Positions 1 to 9,225 of a DNA stretch of 64,000 bases are shown here, in pieces. The DNA is from Nocardioides terrigena. Its GTDB lineage: Bacteria > Actinomycetota > Actinomycetes > Propionibacteriales > Nocardioidaceae. The position numbers and the translations under genes are program-made. Location: contig NZ_PZYY01000014.1 in the NCBI RefSeq assembly GCF_003047265.1, forward strand, positions 1 through 64,000. Reading direction: 5' to 3'. Under the pieces are notes generated by a model. The model had not been told where the DNA came from. It ran no database searches and saw only the letters and a program-made list of their open reading frames with translations. Numbering within the stretch: position 1 is the first letter of the stretch; each line of letters starts with the position of its first letter.

Positions 1-64
1 CGGGAGTCACAGAAGTCGCAAAGCGCTCCAACATCCCGGCCCGTCCCTACCAGCATACGAACCA

Positions 65-111
65 CTCACGTGGCTTGAAGTTCCTTAGGAACTCAACGGC
101 CCTCCCGTGAG
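65..111. repeat. Nested palindrome before the first gene
   Basis: A perfect 7-bp inverted repeat with a one-base centre (AGTTCCT-T-AGGAACT, 79-93) lies inside an outer 6-bp inverted repeat (CTCACG at 65-70, CGTGAG at 106-111). The stretch is visibly less GC-rich than its surroundings. It could be the terminator of a gene to the left of the window or an operator; nothing here decides. No gene is seen in 1-137. Confidence 0.4.
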
Positions 112-137
112 CGGCGACCGCGTGTCGGCGTACGGCG

Positions 138-395
138 TCAGGCCTGTTCGTGCGGGTCGACTCCGGCCTCGTTGCGGGCGACCATCTCGATCGCGTCGTC
201 GCGCCCGCACCAGCGGCACGACACCGTCTCCACGCTCTCGTCGCGCAGGGTCTCCTCCTCGACCACGTGGTCGCCAGCGAGGTCGAAGTGCCAGAACTCC
301 GTCGTACGCCGGGTGCGGGTGACGTCGAAGCGCGTGAGGTTGCCGCAGCCTCCGCAGCGCCAGCGGTGCGTAGCGTCGGGGATCTGTGCGGGCAC
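138..395 (-). CDS. small zinc-ribbon-like protein, unknown function
   Basis: An 85-residue protein with two CxxC knuckles (C14/C17 and C60/C63) that would chelate one zinc, separated by a charged stretch rich in Thr, Arg and Glu. The start is a GTG with GGAGG four bases upstream. It is divergent from the nuclease gene at 509. Small proteins of this shape are common in actinobacteria but I cannot name the family. DNA or RNA binding is possible but is only an inference from the knuckles. Confidence 0.6.
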   Translation of the reverse strand: MPAQIPDATHRWRCGGCGNLTRFDVTRTRRTTEFWHFDLAGDHVVEEETLRDESVETVSCRWCGRDDAIEMVARNEAGVDPHEQA

Positions 396-495
396 GGTGC
401 CTCCAGGGGTCGGGCGTGGATCTGCGGGCGGACCGGAGCAGCCTAGTGACCGACGCGCGGGGCACGACCTCCCGTCCGTTGTCGGTGCCGCGATC

Positions 496-501
496 TAGCG
501 T
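496..501 (+). promoter_or_regulatory. -10 box, probable leaderless promoter of the nuclease gene
   Basis: TAGCGT ends seven bases before the ATG at 509, so transcription would begin at or next to the A of the start codon. No Shine-Dalgarno sequence is present. No clear -35 element is visible. Confidence 0.5.
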
Positions 502-508
502 CCCCACC

Positions 509-2287
509 ATGAGCAGTGCCGCCCCGACCGTCTCCCGCTGGGAGACCCAACGCAGCTTCGACGAGCTGGGGCGACCACTGCGCGACGTCACGTTCTGCGT
601 CGTCGACCTCGAGACCACGGGCGGGTCCGCCGCCGGTGGGTCGATGATCACCGAGATCGGCGCCGTCAAGGTCCGGGGTGGCGAGGTCCTGGGCGAGTTC
701 CAGACGTTGGTCAACCCGCGCTCAGAGATCCCTCCGTTCATCGCCGTGCTCACCGGCATCACCAACTTGATGGTCAGCGACGCCCCACCGATCGAGTCCG
801 CACTGCCCGCATTCCTGGAGTTCGCGAAGGGCTGCGTGCTCGTCGCCCACAACGCGCCGTTCGACGTGGGCTTCCTCAAGCACTTCGCTGCCGAGCACGA
901 CCACCCGTGGCCCCGCTTCGAGGTCCTCGACACTGCCAAGCTCGCGCGGCGCGTCGTCACCCGCGACGACGCGCCCAACTGCAAGCTCTCCTCGCTCGCG
1001 CAGCTCTTCGGCGCCACGACGACGCCCAACCACCGTGCGTTGTCGGACGCCCGCGCCACCGTCGACGTGCTGCACGGCCTGATGGAGCGGCTCGGCGGGC
1101 AGGGGGTGCACACCCTCGAGGAGCTCGCGACCTTCACATCGCGGGTGTCGCAGGCCCAGCGCCGCAAGCGCCATCTCGCCGAGGGCCTCCCCCGCCTCCC
1201 CGGCGTCTACCTCTTCCGTGACGAGCGCCAGCGGGTGCTCTACGTCGGCACGTCCAAGGACCTGCGCAGCCGGGTGCGCTCCTACTTCACGGCGTCCGAG
1301 ACCCGCACGCGCATGGGCGAGATGGTCGGGCTGGCCGAGTCGGTCACCGGCATCCCTTGTGCCACTCCCCTCGAGGCCGAGGTGCGCGAGCTACGACTGA
1401 TCGCGGAGCACAAGCCGAAGTACAACCGCCGCTCCCGGTTCCCCGAGAAAGTGCACTTCGTCAAGCTCACGCGTGAGCCTTGGCCACGCCTGTCCCTCGT
1501 GCGACGGGTCCTCGACGACGACGCCGACTACCTCGGCCCGTTCTCGTCGAAGAAGACCGCGGAGAAGTCACTCGCCGCCCTGCACGAGACCTTCCCGGTC
1601 CGCCAGTGCTCGGACAGGCTCGCCCGCGAGCCCTCCCGTTCGTCGTGCGTGCTGGCCGAGATGGGCAAGTGCCTGTCGCCGTGCGACGGCAGCGTCGACA
1701 CCGCGACGTACGCCGCCATGGTCCGGCAGCTGCGCGACACCCTGCTGCACCGACCCGACGAGGTGGTCGAGGCCATCAACCGCCGGATGGCGCTGCTGGC
1801 CGGGCTCGAGCGCTTCGAGGAGGCCGGCGTCCACCGCGACCGTCTCGCCACGTTCGTGCGGGCCGCCGCGCGCACCCAGCGGCTGTCCGCCCTGACCCGG
1901 TGTCCCGAGGTCGTCGCGGCCCGGCGGGAGGACGACGGACGCTGGAGCGTCCACGTCGTCCGGCACGGCCGGCTCGCGGCTGCCGGGGTGATCCCACCGG
2001 GCGCCGACGCCCACAGCTACGTCCGTGAGCTGTGCGCGAGCGCTGAGACGGTGCGCGCGGCCCCTGGACCGGTGCCCGCCGCCACCGCGGAGGAGACCGA
2101 GAAGGTGCTCCGCTGGCTCGAGTCTCCCGGCATCCGACTGGTCGACGTCGACGGCGAGTGGATCTGTCCGGTGGCGGGCGCCACGCGACACCTGCCGCTC
2201 TACGACGCGGTCAACCAGTCACGTCTGTCGCTGGTGCCCTTCGACGAGCAGCGTCTGCCCGCCACGGTGCACCGTCCGGCCCGCTGA
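509..2287 (+). CDS. DEDDh exonuclease fused to GIY-YIG/UvrC-like half
   Basis: A 592-residue fusion. The N-terminal 200 residues form a DEDDh 3'-5' exonuclease like the DNA polymerase III epsilon subunit: D33 and E35 in the DLETTGG motif, then HNAPFD and HRALSDAR. From about residue 228 a GIY-YIG endonuclease domain follows (GVYLF, then LYVGTSKDL). The region after it matches the middle of UvrC, including four cysteines (C367, C380, C388, C392) spaced 13-8-4, close to the UvrC iron-sulfur spacing. UvrC's C-terminal RNase H-like and HhH domains are absent, so at most the Cho-like 3' incision could be made. It is the likely counterpart of mycobacterial Rv2191. A role in repair or end trimming is inferred. 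I chose ATG 509 over upstream starts because homology begins there and the -10 box sits just before it. Confidence 0.88.
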   Translation: MSSAAPTVSRWETQRSFDELGRPLRDVTFCVVDLETTGGSAAGGSMITEIGAVKVRGGEVLGEFQTLVNPRSEIPPFIAVLTGITNLMVSDAPPIESALPAFLEFAKGCVLVAHNAPFDVGFLKHFAAEHDHPWPRFEVLDTAKLARRVVTRDDAPNCKLSSLAQLFGATTTPNHRALSDARATVDVLHGLMERLGGQGVHTLEELATFTSRVSQAQRRKRHLAEGLPRLPGVYLFRDERQRVLYVGTSKDLRSRVRSYFTASETRTRMGEMVGLAESVTGIPCATPLEAEVRELRLIAEHKPKYNRRSRFPEKVHFVKLTREPWPRLSLVRRVLDDDADYLGPFSSKKTAEKSLAALHETFPVRQCSDRLAREPSRSSCVLAEMGKCLSPCDGSVDTATYAAMVRQLRDTLLHRPDEVVEAINRRMALLAGLERFEEAGVHRDRLATFVRAAARTQRLSALTRCPEVVAARREDDGRWSVHVVRHGRLAAAGVIPPGADAHSYVRELCASAETVRAAPGPVPAATAEETEKVLRWLESPGIRLVDVDGEWICPVAGATRHLPLYDAVNQSRLSLVPFDEQRLPATVHRPAR

Positions 2288-2289
2288 CC

Positions 2290-2343
2290 GGTCGAGCCTG
2301 GCCAGGCGGTCGAGCCTGGCCAGGCGGTCGAGCGAAGTCGACC
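2290..2343. repeat. 18-bp tandem repeat with hairpins between convergent genes
   Basis: Two exact 18-bp units (2290-2307, 2308-2325) each contain the perfect palindrome GCCTGGCCAGGC. A third unit degenerates into GGTCGA-GCGAAG-TCGACC (2326-2343), a hairpin that reaches the stop codon of the opposite gene. The position between two convergent genes suits a bidirectional terminator. The GGTCGAGCGAAGTCGA core resembles a dispersed intergenic repeat I associate with Nocardioides-type genomes, which is from memory. Confidence 0.55.
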
Positions 2344-2621
2344 TAGTCGAGACCCAGCGAGAACGCCGACTCGAGGTCATGGCGCGAGAACGTCCGGAAC
2401 GCGATGTGAGTCTCGGTGGCGGTCACGCCGTCCACCTTGTTGAGCGAGTCCGCGACGACAGCCGCGATGTCCTCGTGCTTGCTGACCCGCACCAAAGCGA
2501 TCAGGTCGATCTGGCCAGTCACCGAATACACCTCGCTGACCCCGTCCAGGGCGGCGATGGCCTCGCCGACCTCCGGGATGCGCGCGACGTCGGCCTTCAC
2601 GAACACGATGGCGGTGATCAT
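2343..2621 (-). CDS. stand-alone Lrp/AsnC ligand-binding (RAM) domain protein
   Basis: A 92-residue protein that is a single RAM/ACT-like domain: a first strand ITAIVFVKAD, a central VYSVTGQIDLIALVRV with the characteristic G-x-D, and a C-terminal FRTFSRHDLESAF. The helix-turn-helix half of Lrp/AsnC regulators is missing. Such stand-alone RAM proteins bind amino acids or act as co-regulators by forming mixed oligomers with full-length Lrp proteins; the ligand here is unknown. It is convergent with the nuclease gene and has its own leaderless-type promoter. Confidence 0.85.
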   Translation of the reverse strand: MITAIVFVKADVARIPEVGEAIAALDGVSEVYSVTGQIDLIALVRVSKHEDIAAVVADSLNKVDGVTATETHIAFRTFSRHDLESAFSLGLD

Positions 2622-2627
2622 GTGCTC

Positions 2628-2633
2628 ACCGTA
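2628..2633 (-). promoter_or_regulatory. -10 box of the RAM-domain gene
   Basis: Read on the minus strand, TACGGT is followed by six bases and then the ATG ending at 2621. This spacing predicts a leaderless transcript. Confidence 0.5.
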
Positions 2634-2773
2634 GCGCCGATCCCGGGCGTGCCCGATCGGTCACTCCTGACTAGTCATTTCGGGTCACCTGGCGCCATTC
2701 GCCTCCGCGAACGTGCGGCCGCTCCTAACGTGACGCGGGTCTGCGCCGTAGGCCGTACGAGGGGAATCACGGG

Positions 2774-5700
2774 ATGTCACGCACCACTGCCGCACGTCGG
2801 GCCACCGCCCGCGCCTCTGCCCTAATGGTCCTGGCCGCGGCAGCGGTCCTGGCCGCACCGAGCGGGTCCTACGCGGTGGCGCCCGGCGCCCCCACGGGAC
2901 TCAACGTCGCGCAACCGCTCCCGTCAACGACGAAGTTCAACTGGAACCGGTCCGCCGGCGCGGACAAGTACGAGATCCAGGTGGACGACGACCCCGGCTT
3001 CGGCACTCCCGAGGTGAGCGCCGCCACGGTCAACTCTGTCTACGTGCCCGAGGTGGCCCTCAAGCTGGCGCCCAACTACTGGCGCGTGCGAGCAGTCCAG
3101 GGCACCGACAGGTCGGACTGGGCGACCGGACTTCCCTTCGACCCGCCGCAGGTGAGCGTCCCCGTCCCGTCCAGCCCCGTCAACGGCGCCCACCTCCAAC
3201 AGCCGGACAACGCCCCGCTGCTCTCCTGGACGGCGTCCCCGGGGGCCAAGTCCTACACCGTGCAGGTGGCCAGCGACAGCGACTTCGTGGGGGCCACGGA
3301 GTTCACGACTGAGACCACCTCGCTCGTGGTCACCAGGCCCCTCGGGCTCGGTGACTGGTTCTGGCGCGTCATCGCGTCCAAAGGACCCGGCATCGTGTCG
3401 CAGCCCAGCACCACCTCGACCTTCTGGATCGACCCGCTCGCGACGCCGGTGATTACCGGCCCGCTGGGCCCGCAGGCCAACGTGTCCCCCGACGTCATCG
3501 ACGTCGTGCTCGACTGGAACCCCGTCGCCGGCGCGATCGGCTACGAGCTCCAAGTGTCTACCAACAGCGACTTCACGGCCGGCTCGGTGCTCGAGGACCG
3601 GACCGGAGCGAGCAACCGCGTCCTGGGCACCCGGTTCTCACCGGCCATCACCTACGACAACAACGGCTACTACTGGCGGGTGCGCGCCGTCGACACCGCC
3701 GGCAATTCTTCGCAGTGGGCCCGCTCCAGCGTGGACTTCAACCGGCACTACGACATCTTGCCGGACCTGGTGTTCCCGGCCAACGGCGCAACCACGGTGC
3801 CGGACCCGCTCTACTTCCAGTGGGACGCGGTCACCAACGCCTCCGAATACGAGATCTGGGTGGGCACGGACGCCGACTTCTCCCCCAACACCTACAACTC
3901 CTGCCGGGTGGCCGCCACCACGTACACCCCGGGGATCTTCGCCATCAACGACACTGACCTGCTCAACGTCCTCCCCAACCGCATCAACGAGGACTGCGAC
4001 CCCGAGCCGGGCAGGGTGAACTACTGGCGCGTGCGCCCGCTGGACCGGCCGTACGTCAAGCCCGGCGGCGGCGACCTGCCCGGCGTCCAGGGCCTGTGGT
4101 CCCCGACGTGGAGCTTCACCTACACCGGCCTGGCGATGACCAACCTCCTGCCGGTCAACGGTGCGACCGTCGCGGTGCCGACCCTCAGCTGGGACTCCGC
4201 GCCGGGGGCCCTGACCTACAAGGTCACCGTCACCAACGGCCTCGGCCAGGTCGTCGACTCCGAGACGACGTACGCCACCTCGTACACGCCCAAGGGCCAG
4301 ACCCGGCTCCCGGCGGCCAACAACCCCTACACCTGGTCGGTGTACGCCGTCACGGGCGAGGGCACCACGTCCCTCGCCCCCCAGCGCAGGTTCAACGTGG
4401 CGGCGTCGATCCCGGCGACCGGAGCGGCACCGCTGACGCCCCTGGGCCCCTCACCCGCCACCCAGTTCAACGGCCCCCCGTCGCTGTCGTGGGAGCACGA
4501 GCCGACCGCGGCCTACTACCGGGTGCACGCCCTCAAGCCCGGCACCAACATCCTGGTGACGTCCGGGCTCTTCGAGAAGCCGGTGGCCTTCCCGGCGATG
4601 ACCGACATCTCGAGCGAGCTCAAGCGCGCCGGGACCTACACCTGGTGGGTCACCGCGCACTCCTCCACCGGCGCGCAGATCGGCGGCGCCGGTCCCACCA
4701 GCACCTTCCAGATCCGCGCCATCGCACCGGCCACCGGCCACAAGGTCGCTCTGGGCGGGCGGGCGCTCGACGCCAACAACCCCGGCCAGACCCCCTGCAC
4801 CCCCACCACCGGGGTGTGCACCGTCCCGGCGACGCCGGTGCTCCGCTGGTCCCGCGAGCCGGGCACGGCCTTCTACATGGTCTACGTGTCCGAGGACCCG
4901 AGCTTCTCAAACCTGCTCGAGCCGACCACGGCCCTCCCGGCGACCACCAACACGATCTACATGCCGGCACTGGACAACCGGGACTGGACCTACGCCGACA
5001 ACCAGACCGAGCGCCCCTACTACTGGTTCGTGCGCCCCTGCCGGGCGGTCGGCCAGTGCGGCCCCAGCCCGGTCGGTGTGTCTGGCTCCGCGCAGCACAC
5101 GTTCTTCAAGAAGTCCCCGCCCGTGTCGGGACTGCGGAGCAGCCTCACCCAGAAGACCGAGGCCACATTCACGTGGGACAACTACTGGCACGACCCCGCG
5201 TCCACTGCCACCACCGACACCTGGGCGCAGACCGGTGAGTCCCTGCCCCAGTCGGCCATGAAGTACCGCATCGAGGTGGCGACCGACTCCTCCTTCTCCC
5301 CCTCGACGGTCATCGACTCGGCCGAGGTGGACCAGGCGACCTTCACCAGCACCGCGAAGATCTACGCCAACCGCACCTACTGGTGGCGGGTACAGGCCAT
5401 CGACTCCGACGGCAACGGCCTGACGTGGTCGACCAGCGAGGCCACCTTCGTCCGCGAGACCCCTCCGGTGACGCTCCTCGCCCCGGTCAACAGCGTCGCC
5501 GCCGCGGGCACCACCGCGTTCCGCTGGCAGGCCCAGCCGTACGCCAAGGGCTATGACGTCGAGGTCTACAAGAACGACGACCTGACCTACTCCGCGGCCA
5601 ACAAGGTCGCGAGCGGCACCGGCCTGCTGACCACGGCCTACACGTGGAACAAGGCCCTGGCGCCCAGCGCGTCGGCCTACCGGTGGCGCGTGCGTCGCGT

Positions 5701-6892
5701 GGACGCGTCCGGCAGCCCCGGGGACTGGTCTGCCGGCGGCCGCTTCTTCGTCACCTCTGGCACGCCCAACATCACCGCCCCGGGCACCGGTGCGATCCAG
5801 CCGCCCGACGGGCCGGTCCTGGAGTGGGACCCCATCCCCACCGCGGCGATCTACACGGTCACCGTCACCCCGGTCTCCGGCGGTTCGACGGTGGTCGCCA
5901 ACACGGTCTCCACCGCTTGGGCGGCGACGAGCCGCTTCGCCAGCGGCGACTACCGGTGGACCCTGGCCGCGAAGGACGCCAGCGGCAACGTCCTGGGGAC
6001 GTCCTCGTCGGTCTTCACCGTCAACGCCGTCCTGGTCGCCGACGCCAAGCCGGCGATCCTTGCTCCCGGGGGGACCGGCGTGGGCAGCACCCTGACGGCG
6101 CAGCCGCCCACCTGGGCGGGCGGGCACACCGACGTCACCGTCACCTACCAGTGGCTGCGCGACGGACAGCCGATCTACGGCGCCGCGCCCAGCAGCGGGA
6201 CGGGCACCGGCTACGTCATCCAGGCCCTCGACTACGGCAAGACCATCACGGTCAAGGCCACCGGGACCAAGCCCAACTACGCCAGTGGCACGTCGGTCAG
6301 CGACGGCCTGGTGGTCAGCGCGGGCGGCGCCCTGGTGTCCACCACGCTCCCCGTGATCTCGGGCTCCCCCGTGGTCGGGAGCACGCTCCAGGTCTCCCCC
6401 GGCACCTGGTCGCCGACGCAGCTCTCGCTTATGTACCAGTGGCTGCGCAACGGGGCACCCATCCCGTCCGCCACCCGCTCGTCGTACCGCCTCGTGCCGG
6501 AGGACGCAGGCACCTCGATCGCCGTCGTCGTGGCGGCCGCCCGCACCGGGTACTCCGACGGCGCCGCCACCGCCGTGGCGGTCAGCGTCCCGAAGATGAA
6601 GTCCACGACGACCGCCACGCTGTCCAAGACCCGGGTCAAGGTTGGCAAGCGGGTCAAGATTGGCATCACGGTCGCCGTCGCGGGTGTCCCTGGACCGACG
6701 GGGGCTATCAAGGTCTTCGACGGCGCCAAGAAGCTCAAGACCCTGACCCTCGTCAGCACCCGGGACGGCAAGATCGGGTGGAAGCTGCCCAAGCTCAAGA
6801 AGGGCAAGCACAAGATCAAGGCCGTCTACCTCGGCAACGGCTCCACGGCTGGGTCCAAGTCGAAGATCACCAAGCTCTACGTAGTGCGTTAG
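2774..6892 (+). CDS. large secreted protein with FN3-like and Ig-like repeats
   Basis: A 1372-residue protein with a Sec-type signal (Arg-rich start, hydrophobic ALMVLAAAAVLAA, likely cleavage near residue 35). I count about ten fibronectin-III-like modules by their recurring strand (YWRVRA, FWRVIA, YTWSVY, YWWRVQ, YRWRVR and variants). Two modules with a YQWLR(D/N)G strand follow (around residues 1130 and 1215), then a Lys-rich C-terminal Ig-like domain of the Big_3 kind. There is no catalytic domain, LPxTG motif or C-terminal membrane segment, so it is probably released or held non-covalently at the cell surface. Adhesion or polysaccharide contact is a guess. The start has GAGGGG upstream. 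The C-terminal domain is unusually lysine-rich (many AAG codons) compared with the rest. Confidence 0.8.
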   Translation: MSRTTAARRATARASALMVLAAAAVLAAPSGSYAVAPGAPTGLNVAQPLPSTTKFNWNRSAGADKYEIQVDDDPGFGTPEVSAATVNSVYVPEVALKLAPNYWRVRAVQGTDRSDWATGLPFDPPQVSVPVPSSPVNGAHLQQPDNAPLLSWTASPGAKSYTVQVASDSDFVGATEFTTETTSLVVTRPLGLGDWFWRVIASKGPGIVSQPSTTSTFWIDPLATPVITGPLGPQANVSPDVIDVVLDWNPVAGAIGYELQVSTNSDFTAGSVLEDRTGASNRVLGTRFSPAITYDNNGYYWRVRAVDTAGNSSQWARSSVDFNRHYDILPDLVFPANGATTVPDPLYFQWDAVTNASEYEIWVGTDADFSPNTYNSCRVAATTYTPGIFAINDTDLLNVLPNRINEDCDPEPGRVNYWRVRPLDRPYVKPGGGDLPGVQGLWSPTWSFTYTGLAMTNLLPVNGATVAVPTLSWDSAPGALTYKVTVTNGLGQVVDSETTYATSYTPKGQTRLPAANNPYTWSVYAVTGEGTTSLAPQRRFNVAASIPATGAAPLTPLGPSPATQFNGPPSLSWEHEPTAAYYRVHALKPGTNILVTSGLFEKPVAFPAMTDISSELKRAGTYTWWVTAHSSTGAQIGGAGPTSTFQIRAIAPATGHKVALGGRALDANNPGQTPCTPTTGVCTVPATPVLRWSREPGTAFYMVYVSEDPSFSNLLEPTTALPATTNTIYMPALDNRDWTYADNQTERPYYWFVRPCRAVGQCGPSPVGVSGSAQHTFFKKSPPVSGLRSSLTQKTEATFTWDNYWHDPASTATTDTWAQTGESLPQSAMKYRIEVATDSSFSPSTVIDSAEVDQATFTSTAKIYANRTYWWRVQAIDSDGNGLTWSTSEATFVRETPPVTLLAPVNSVAAAGTTAFRWQAQPYAKGYDVEVYKNDDLTYSAANKVASGTGLLTTAYTWNKALAPSASAYRWRVRRVDASGSPGDWSAGGRFFVTSGTPNITAPGTGAIQPPDGPVLEWDPIPTAAIYTVTVTPVSGGSTVVANTVSTAWAATSRFASGDYRWTLAAKDASGNVLGTSSSVFTVNAVLVADAKPAILAPGGTGVGSTLTAQPPTWAGGHTDVTVTYQWLRDGQPIYGAAPSSGTGTGYVIQALDYGKTITVKATGTKPNYASGTSVSDGLVVSAGGALVSTTLPVISGSPVVGSTLQVSPGTWSPTQLSLMYQWLRNGAPIPSATRSSYRLVPEDAGTSIAVVVAAARTGYSDGAATAVAVSVPKMKSTTTATLSKTRVKVGKRVKIGITVAVAGVPGPTGAIKVFDGAKKLKTLTLVSTRDGKIGWKLPKLKKGKHKIKAVYLGNGSTAGSKSKITKLYVVR

Positions 6893-6906
6893 CGGTGAAT
6901 CACCAG

Positions 6907-6939
6907 TCACCCGCGGAGCGCAGTAGCCTCCGCGGGTGA
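6907..6939. promoter_or_regulatory. 12-bp perfect inverted repeat over promoter and start codon
   Basis: TCACCCGCGGAG (6907-6918) and CTCCGCGGGTGA (6928-6939) are exact inverted repeats around a nine-base loop. The right arm contains the GTG start of the next gene (6936-6938), and the TAGCCT -10 box (6924-6929) straddles loop and arm. It can act as terminator of the long secreted-protein gene and as an operator or structure over the next promoter. Confidence 0.55.
6924..6929 (+). promoter_or_regulatory. -10 box of the membrane/GNAT-like gene
   Basis: TAGCCT lies six bases before the GTG at 6936, predicting a leaderless transcript. No Shine-Dalgarno sequence is seen. Confidence 0.45.
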
Positions 6940-7562
6940 ACTGGCTCGAAGACCACTGGCTCGACATCCTCGGTTGGGGCGGGAGTGCCCTGCTCGTCTA
7001 CTCCCTGCTCCAGTCGCGCGTGCTGCGCTTCCGGGTGCTCAACCTGGCGGCCTGCCTCATCCTGCTCGCCTTCAACGCCTTCATCGGCGTGTGGCCGATG
7101 GTCGGCATGAACGCCGTGCTGTGCGCCATCAACATCTGGTTCATCGTCCAGCTGGTGCGCGACCGCCACGACGACGAGGCGTTCGAGGTGCTCGAGGTCC
7201 GCGGTGACGACGAGTACCTCCGCCACGTCCTGCGGGTGCACGGCGCGGACATCCTGCGCTTCAACCCCGACTTCGTCCACGACCCGTCGGACACCGACCA
7301 GGACGCGTTCCTCGTCCAGCGGGGCGACGAGACCGTCGGCGTCGTGCTGCTCCGCGCCGAGGGCGACACCGCGCACGTGCTCCTCGACTACGTCACCCCG
7401 CGCTACCGAGACTTCTCCCCCGGCGAGTTCGTCTGGCGCCGCAGCGGCATGCTCGCCGAGCACGGCTACCGCCGCGTGGTCACCTCGCCCACGATGGTAG
7501 GTCCCTACTACGACCGTCTCGGCTTCCAGCGCGACGGCGCCTCCTGGGTCCTGTCGCTGTAG
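6936..7562 (+). CDS. membrane protein with N-terminal TM region and GNAT-like tail
   Basis: A 208-residue protein. The first about 80 residues are hydrophobic (three helices: ILGWGGSALLVYSLL, LNLAACLILLAFNAFIGVWP, MNAVLCAINIWFIVQLV), resembling the YgjV-type inner-membrane fold. The soluble C-terminal part ends in YYDRLGFQRDGASW, the pattern of the last strands of a GNAT acetyltransferase, but I do not see a clear acetyl-CoA loop (RxxGxG/A). Function is unknown. An acetyltransferase tethered to the membrane, or one that has lost activity, are both possible. Confidence 0.75.
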   Translation: MNWLEDHWLDILGWGGSALLVYSLLQSRVLRFRVLNLAACLILLAFNAFIGVWPMVGMNAVLCAINIWFIVQLVRDRHDDEAFEVLEVRGDDEYLRHVLRVHGADILRFNPDFVHDPSDTDQDAFLVQRGDETVGVVLLRAEGDTAHVLLDYVTPRYRDFSPGEFVWRRSGMLAEHGYRRVVTSPTMVGPYYDRLGFQRDGASWVLSL

Positions 7563-7630
7563 GGCCGACGCACGTTTGGGATTCAACGACCCGGGGTAGG
7601 CATGAAGGCACGCCACCCCGAGGAGTGCCC

Positions 7631-7735
7631 GTGTTCCCCATCGCCTGGCTCAACGACAACCGCTACATCGCGTCGATCTTCTCCGTGCTGGTCGTGGTCA
7701 ACGCCTACGCGATCGCCGGCGGCCTCTACCGCTGA
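7631..7735 (+). CDS. 34-residue single-span membrane microprotein (putative)
   Basis: A short reading frame with a strong ribosome site (GAGGAG five bases before the GTG). It encodes 34 residues: a short polar start (MFPIAWLNDNRY), a hydrophobic core IASIFSVLVVVNAYAIAGG and a final LYR, that is one membrane span. It ends eight bases before the convergent trpD stop. Nothing in the sequence gives a function. Its reality rests on the ribosome site and the clean membrane span. Confidence 0.45.
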   Translation: MFPIAWLNDNRYIASIFSVLVVVNAYAIAGGLYR

Positions 7736-7742
7736 GCACCAG

Positions 7743-8795
<1,053 letters not shown>

Positions 8796-8814
8796 GGCCA
8801 CCATGATGGTGGGG

Positions 8815-9225
8815 TCAGGACGTGGCGGGCACGGCGGGGCGCAGCAGTGAGACGACCGCCTCCGCGAGCTGCACCGGGTCGAGCGGGTGCGACACGACGG
8901 CCTCGGCGCGCGACCACGTGGCCAGCCACGCGTCCTGCGGGCGGCCGATGAGCACCAGCACGGGCGGGCACTGGTAGATCTCGTCCTTGAGCTGCTTGGC
9001 GATGCCCATCCCGCCGGCGGGCACGGCCTCGCCGTCGAGGATCGCCAGGGCGATGCCACCGGCGTCCATGTTCTGGATGACGACGGGCTCGGTGGCCACC
9101 TCGACGTACTCCAGCTCGGGCAGGTCGGGGTGGGGGCGACGCCCCAGCGCGAGGATGACCTGCTGGCGGGTGTCGACGTCGTCGCTGTAGACGAGGACCC
9201 GGAGCGGTCGCGTGGTGTCGGTCAC
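8815..9225 (-). CDS. receiver-like domain protein, degenerate
   Basis: A 136-residue single domain with the response-regulator receiver fold: LRVLVYSDD (acidic pair), then ALAILDGEAVPAGGMG with the phospho-acceptor-like Asp. The conserved Thr/Ser is replaced in VLVLIGRPQDA, and the Lys-Pro pair is replaced by His-Pro (SHPLDP). No output domain is present. It is therefore probably a pseudo-receiver or protein-interaction module. The GTG start overlaps the ctaG stop (GTGA), so it is coupled to ctaG and may serve oxidase assembly or its control. Confidence 0.75.
   Translation of the reverse strand: MTDTTRPLRVLVYSDDVDTRQQVILALGRRPHPDLPELEYVEVATEPVVIQNMDAGGIALAILDGEAVPAGGMGIAKQLKDEIYQCPPVLVLIGRPQDAWLATWSRAEAVVSHPLDPVQLAEAVVSLLRPAVPATS

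Noticed and set aside
2774..6967. Long reading frames on the opposite strand and in other frames of the secreted protein gene
   Set aside because: They are low-complexity Arg/Gly/Pro-rich shadows produced by high GC; the forward frame has a signal peptide and clear repeats.
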